64,000 nt of DNA. Origin: Haematococcus lacustris. Taxonomy: Eukaryota > Chlorophyta > Chlorophyceae > Chlamydomonadales > Haematococcaceae. The stretch is taken from the NCBI GenBank assembly GCA_030144725.1, contig JASKMD010000017.1:11050036-11114035 (forward strand). The letters run 5' to 3'. The translations under genes and the position numbers were made by a program. A model generated the notes under the pieces. The model had not been told where the DNA came from. It searched no databases and saw nothing but the letters and a program-made list of their open reading frames with translations. This document shows positions 62,501-64,000 of the stretch, piece after piece (within the stretch, counting starts at the first letter, position 1; the number at the start of each line of letters is the position of its first letter).

Positions 62501-63053
62501 TGGACCTGGCTGCTGCAGGTGTGTGGCCTGGTGAAGGAGCAGCAAGTGCGGCTGGAGGATGCGCAGCAGCAGTGCCTTGCAGCCGCCCACACAGCCCTGG
62601 ATGCAGGCCTTGCCAAGCTTAGGAGCCAGGTGCAGCAAGAGCAGGTGCGTAGGGCCAGAGTGGGCCCATACTGTGGCACCGCTAGCTGGTGAACTGCTTG
62701 CATGTGACATACGTGATCATCGTGCAAGAAACTGGGTGCTTTGCTGCTGACCACAACACTGGGGAGGACTTGCATGAGGATGGTAGTTCATACCAACAGC
62801 TGTCTTGGTACATGTCCTGAAAGCACAGCACAACCAAGCCCTCCCGGCTGCGTGCTGCCTGCAGGCCCAGTTGAGTCGGGTCATGGAGGGCAGCACCGCG
62901 GCAGTGCATGATGCAGTGGCGGCTGTGAGCAGCGCTGCCCAGGAGGGGGCCGCGGTTGCTGGCGCTACTGACAGGACCATTAGGGCATGGGCAACGGAAC
63001 TGCAGGCGCAGCTGCACGCAGAGAGCGAGGCCAGGGCCCTTGCCGTCGCCCAG
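50572..63053 (+). CDS. Large coiled-coil protein, unrecognised, probably continuing past the window
   Basis: Starts MASSDVFDDMLSRLHSVNHR. At least 24 exons were placed, most in phase 0. The surer ones are 50572-50915, 51037-51148, 52738-52904, 53095-53314, 53535-53615, 53720-53818, 53928-54065, 54419-54661, 60964-61629, 62519-62644 and 62865-63053. Others lie near 52174, 55520, 55810, 56194, 56542, 56828, 57208, 57465, 58226, 58514, 59063, 59720, 60272 and 61713. Nearly all encode heptad-rich helix (RVLELETQGIEQAKQVRHLE, AELLRAELDSTRARHTAEMA). One large exon (60964-61629) is Ser/Arg-rich and basic. The design suits a cytoskeletal, centriolar or ciliary scaffold, but no family is recognisable. 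Two joins (after 52236, and near 55450) are unresolved. Introns carry many Fanzor-like fragments. Confidence 0.72.
51241..51312. repeat. Hairpin-forming inverted repeat with 30 bp arms
   Basis: 51241-51270 and 51283-51312 are reverse complements with one mismatch (GACATGAC against GATATGAC), separated by about 12 bases. In intron 2 of the coiled-coil gene, so transcribed. Size and near-perfection resemble a young miRNA precursor or a tiny foldback element. Confidence 0.85.
52545..52680 (-). mobile_element. Degenerate Fanzor-like right-end fragment
   Basis: Shares GCTGTTTTGTCTGTATGG, CATACACATGG and CCTCCACCTACATTACTGCC with the family-2 right end at 54735-54835. In an intron of the coiled-coil gene. 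Confidence 0.5.
54678..55345 (-). pseudogene. Fanzor-like C-terminal half and right end, family 2 (best copy)
   Basis: The minus-strand frame from about 55345 reads RDLPVRGLMWCPVVAPRKPP, a Lys-rich linker, WLDRDCNAALNMQRIG (RuvC-III-like), WRPLELCWWPEQGKLPAKGK and a Ser run. The frame differs from copy A after the Gln/Ser run, suggesting a frameshift. The right end reaches 54678 (GGGCCAAGGTGCTG), directly beside the 5' splice site of a coiled-coil exon at 54661. The N-terminal half is missing. The copy lies in an intron, on the strand opposite to the host gene. Confidence 0.72.
57062..57092 (-). mobile_element. Short family-2 right-end tip
   Basis: TACCTTGGCCCTCAACCTTG with AGCCTT, the terminal 30 bases of the family-2 right end only, in an intron. 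Confidence 0.5.
58672..58795 (-). mobile_element. Family-2 right-end fragment flanked by direct repeats
   Basis: Matches 54678-54800. On each side lies a copy of ATTTTGACAGTTTGC plus CACCGGGGT (58632-58658 and 58809-58835). In an intron of the coiled-coil gene. Confidence 0.65.
59995..60128 (+). repeat. CCTCATGCATCAGCCAG tandem repeat
   Basis: About eight units of 16-17 bp (two variants, with CATCAGCCAG or CAAGCCAG) in an intron of the coiled-coil gene. Confidence 0.9.
61893..62068 (+). mobile_element. Fanzor-like right end only, copy C (internally deleted)
   Basis: Starts GGCCTGCTGCGGCACAGTAG, the same left point as copy B, then jumps to CCATGTGCATCAGGTATACT and keeps the full hairpin region to AAGGGGGCTG at 62068. 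176 bp, non-coding, in an intron about 17 bp after the splice site at 61876. The hairpin arms pair over about 25 bp (61958-61991 with 62008-62036). Confidence 0.75.
62396..62420 (-). mobile_element. Tiny family-2 right-end tip
   Basis: CACCTTGGCCCTCAACCTTC only; could be a deletion remnant. Confidence 0.35.
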
Positions 63054-63194
63054 GTGGGGTGTGGCTGTCTCCAGCACATACCCCCTACCATGTAGCCCGC
63101 GCTGTGTCATATGGTGGCTGCTGAGGCCAAGCAGAGCAAGGGCAGTTTGATGCAGATGACAAAGTAGGAATTAAGGTATTGGTGCCGGCTGTAG

Positions 63195-63262
63195 GTCACA
63201 GCCACTCAGTTCGGATTACTGATAACACAGCCCCTACCCATTAGTAGGGGAATAATGTGCTG
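63195..63262 (+). mobile_element. Family-3 right-end fragment
   Basis: ACAGCCCCTACCCATTAGTA and GGGGAATAATGTGCTG, the hairpin end of family 3, here on the plus strand. Confidence 0.55.
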
Positions 63263-63354
63263 TGCCATAGCTACATGACCCCATTACCATCTGAAGGTGA
63301 GCACTATTCTTTGGCATAAAGTACATGCTGTTATGTAAGCAGCTTAGACATGGC

Positions 63355-63420
63355 ACATGTACTGTGCTACAGGCTGCTGGACGTGGGTCTTGGGTGCTCA
63401 CTCTCATAGCTGCATGTACC
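63355..63420 (-). pseudogene. Family-3 tail fragment
   Basis: TACTGTGCTACAGGCTGCTG and CTTGGGTGCTC match the stop region of the family-3 copy at 49363-49415. Confidence 0.5.
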
Positions 63421-63565
63421 CTTAGCTGCTCTAGCCCCTCTTGCAGCTTCTTCCCTTGCCATCAGCGAGGGACCCTCCAGCCAGCTTTGTCATCTGCACC
63501 AAACTGTCCTTGCTGTCTCTGCTTGGCCTCAGCCGCGTCATTCTTTCACCTTCATCTGTGTCATA

Positions 63566-63817
63566 CAACACCTTGGCCCTCAACCTGGAGCCTTCATTGC
63601 AGTCAAACACAAATTGTAGACCACTACAAAACGGTGTTTTGTCTGTGTGGTGTTCCCATGCTCATGGCAGGCACGAGGGCTGTGATGTACAGTTGGCATG
63701 ACAAACATGCACTAAGTGTAAGCTGATGACAGCTCAAGAGAGGGGCCACACACTACTGTGCCGCAGCAGGCTGCTGCTGCTGCTGCTGGGCCTTAGGAGG
63801 CTTGTCTCGCAGCCGCC
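63566..63817 (-). pseudogene. Family-2 right end and protein-tail stub
   Basis: Minus strand: RLRDKPPKAQQQQQPAAA-like tail at 63750-63817, then the right end down to 63566. Coding homology stops abruptly at 63817. 63818-64000 shows no further gene; the coiled-coil gene probably resumes beyond the window. Confidence 0.65.
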
Positions 63818-64000
63818 AAGCATGGCTAGCTGCGGGCCCACCCCACCCATCCTCAATGACCTCATATCACGCGTAAGCTGTCTTGAGTGGCTGTCTTGAG
63901 CACATGCCCACTGAAGCCTCCCAAACCCAACATGCTGTCATGCTGACATCTGACCCATCTGCAGCTAGGCTGGGCGGGGTCAGCCAGGGGCAAGGAAAGC

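Overview
The window reads as nuclear DNA of a chlamydomonadalean green alga. It is GC-rich, genes are broken into many short exons with GT-AG introns, codons end in G or C, simple repeats are very abundant, and several proteins carry plastid-type leader sequences. The density of CAG/CTG and pentanucleotide arrays resembles Haematococcus, but I cannot prove the species from this window. Exon coordinates come from reading splice sites and matching codon phase by eye, without transcripts.

Layout. 86-1964 (-): Tat-targeted right-handed beta-helix protein, running off the left edge. It is head-to-head with a centrin-like EF-hand protein (2197-2892, +). 4734-7830 (-): SixA-like histidine phosphatase, with a broken TnpB/Fanzor-like gene in its first intron. 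8509-12293 (-): complete P-loop kinase of the uridine kinase superfamily, with a ~550 bp foldback in an intron. 12920-15780 (+): BAP31-like ER membrane protein. 16333-22286 (+): complete N-acetylglutamate synthase. 22.3-29.0 kb is gene-poor and holds a 3'-end copy of the Fanzor-like element split by a hAT-type MITE. 29029-32940 (-): 2OG-Fe(II) dioxygenase-like protein. It is head-to-head, about 118 bp apart, with a RadA/Sms recombinase of 14 exons (33059-39664, +). 40330-44639 (+): helical-repeat (OPR/FASTK-like) organelle RNA-binding protein. 45842-46976 (-): hypothetical plastid-type protein. 47.4-49.6 kb: mosaic of duplicated pieces. 50572 to at least 63053 (+): large coiled-coil gene, probably running past the right edge.

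The most notable theme is a family of TnpB/Fanzor-like elements (RNA-guided nuclease relatives). At least ten pieces lie here, mostly in introns or between genes. Two of them are only the 3' non-coding end, start at the same point and end at the same point, and share a conserved long hairpin. This looks like an omega-RNA (guide scaffold) unit that has moved without its protein gene. One piece, with a neighbouring coiled-coil exon, was later copied about 6.8 kb upstream.

The host genes do not form an operon-like pathway: arginine synthesis (NAGS), organelle DNA repair (RadA), organelle RNA handling (OPR-like), ER trafficking (BAP31-like) and cytoskeleton or cilia (centrin) sit side by side. 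Several gene pairs are divergent and may share promoters.
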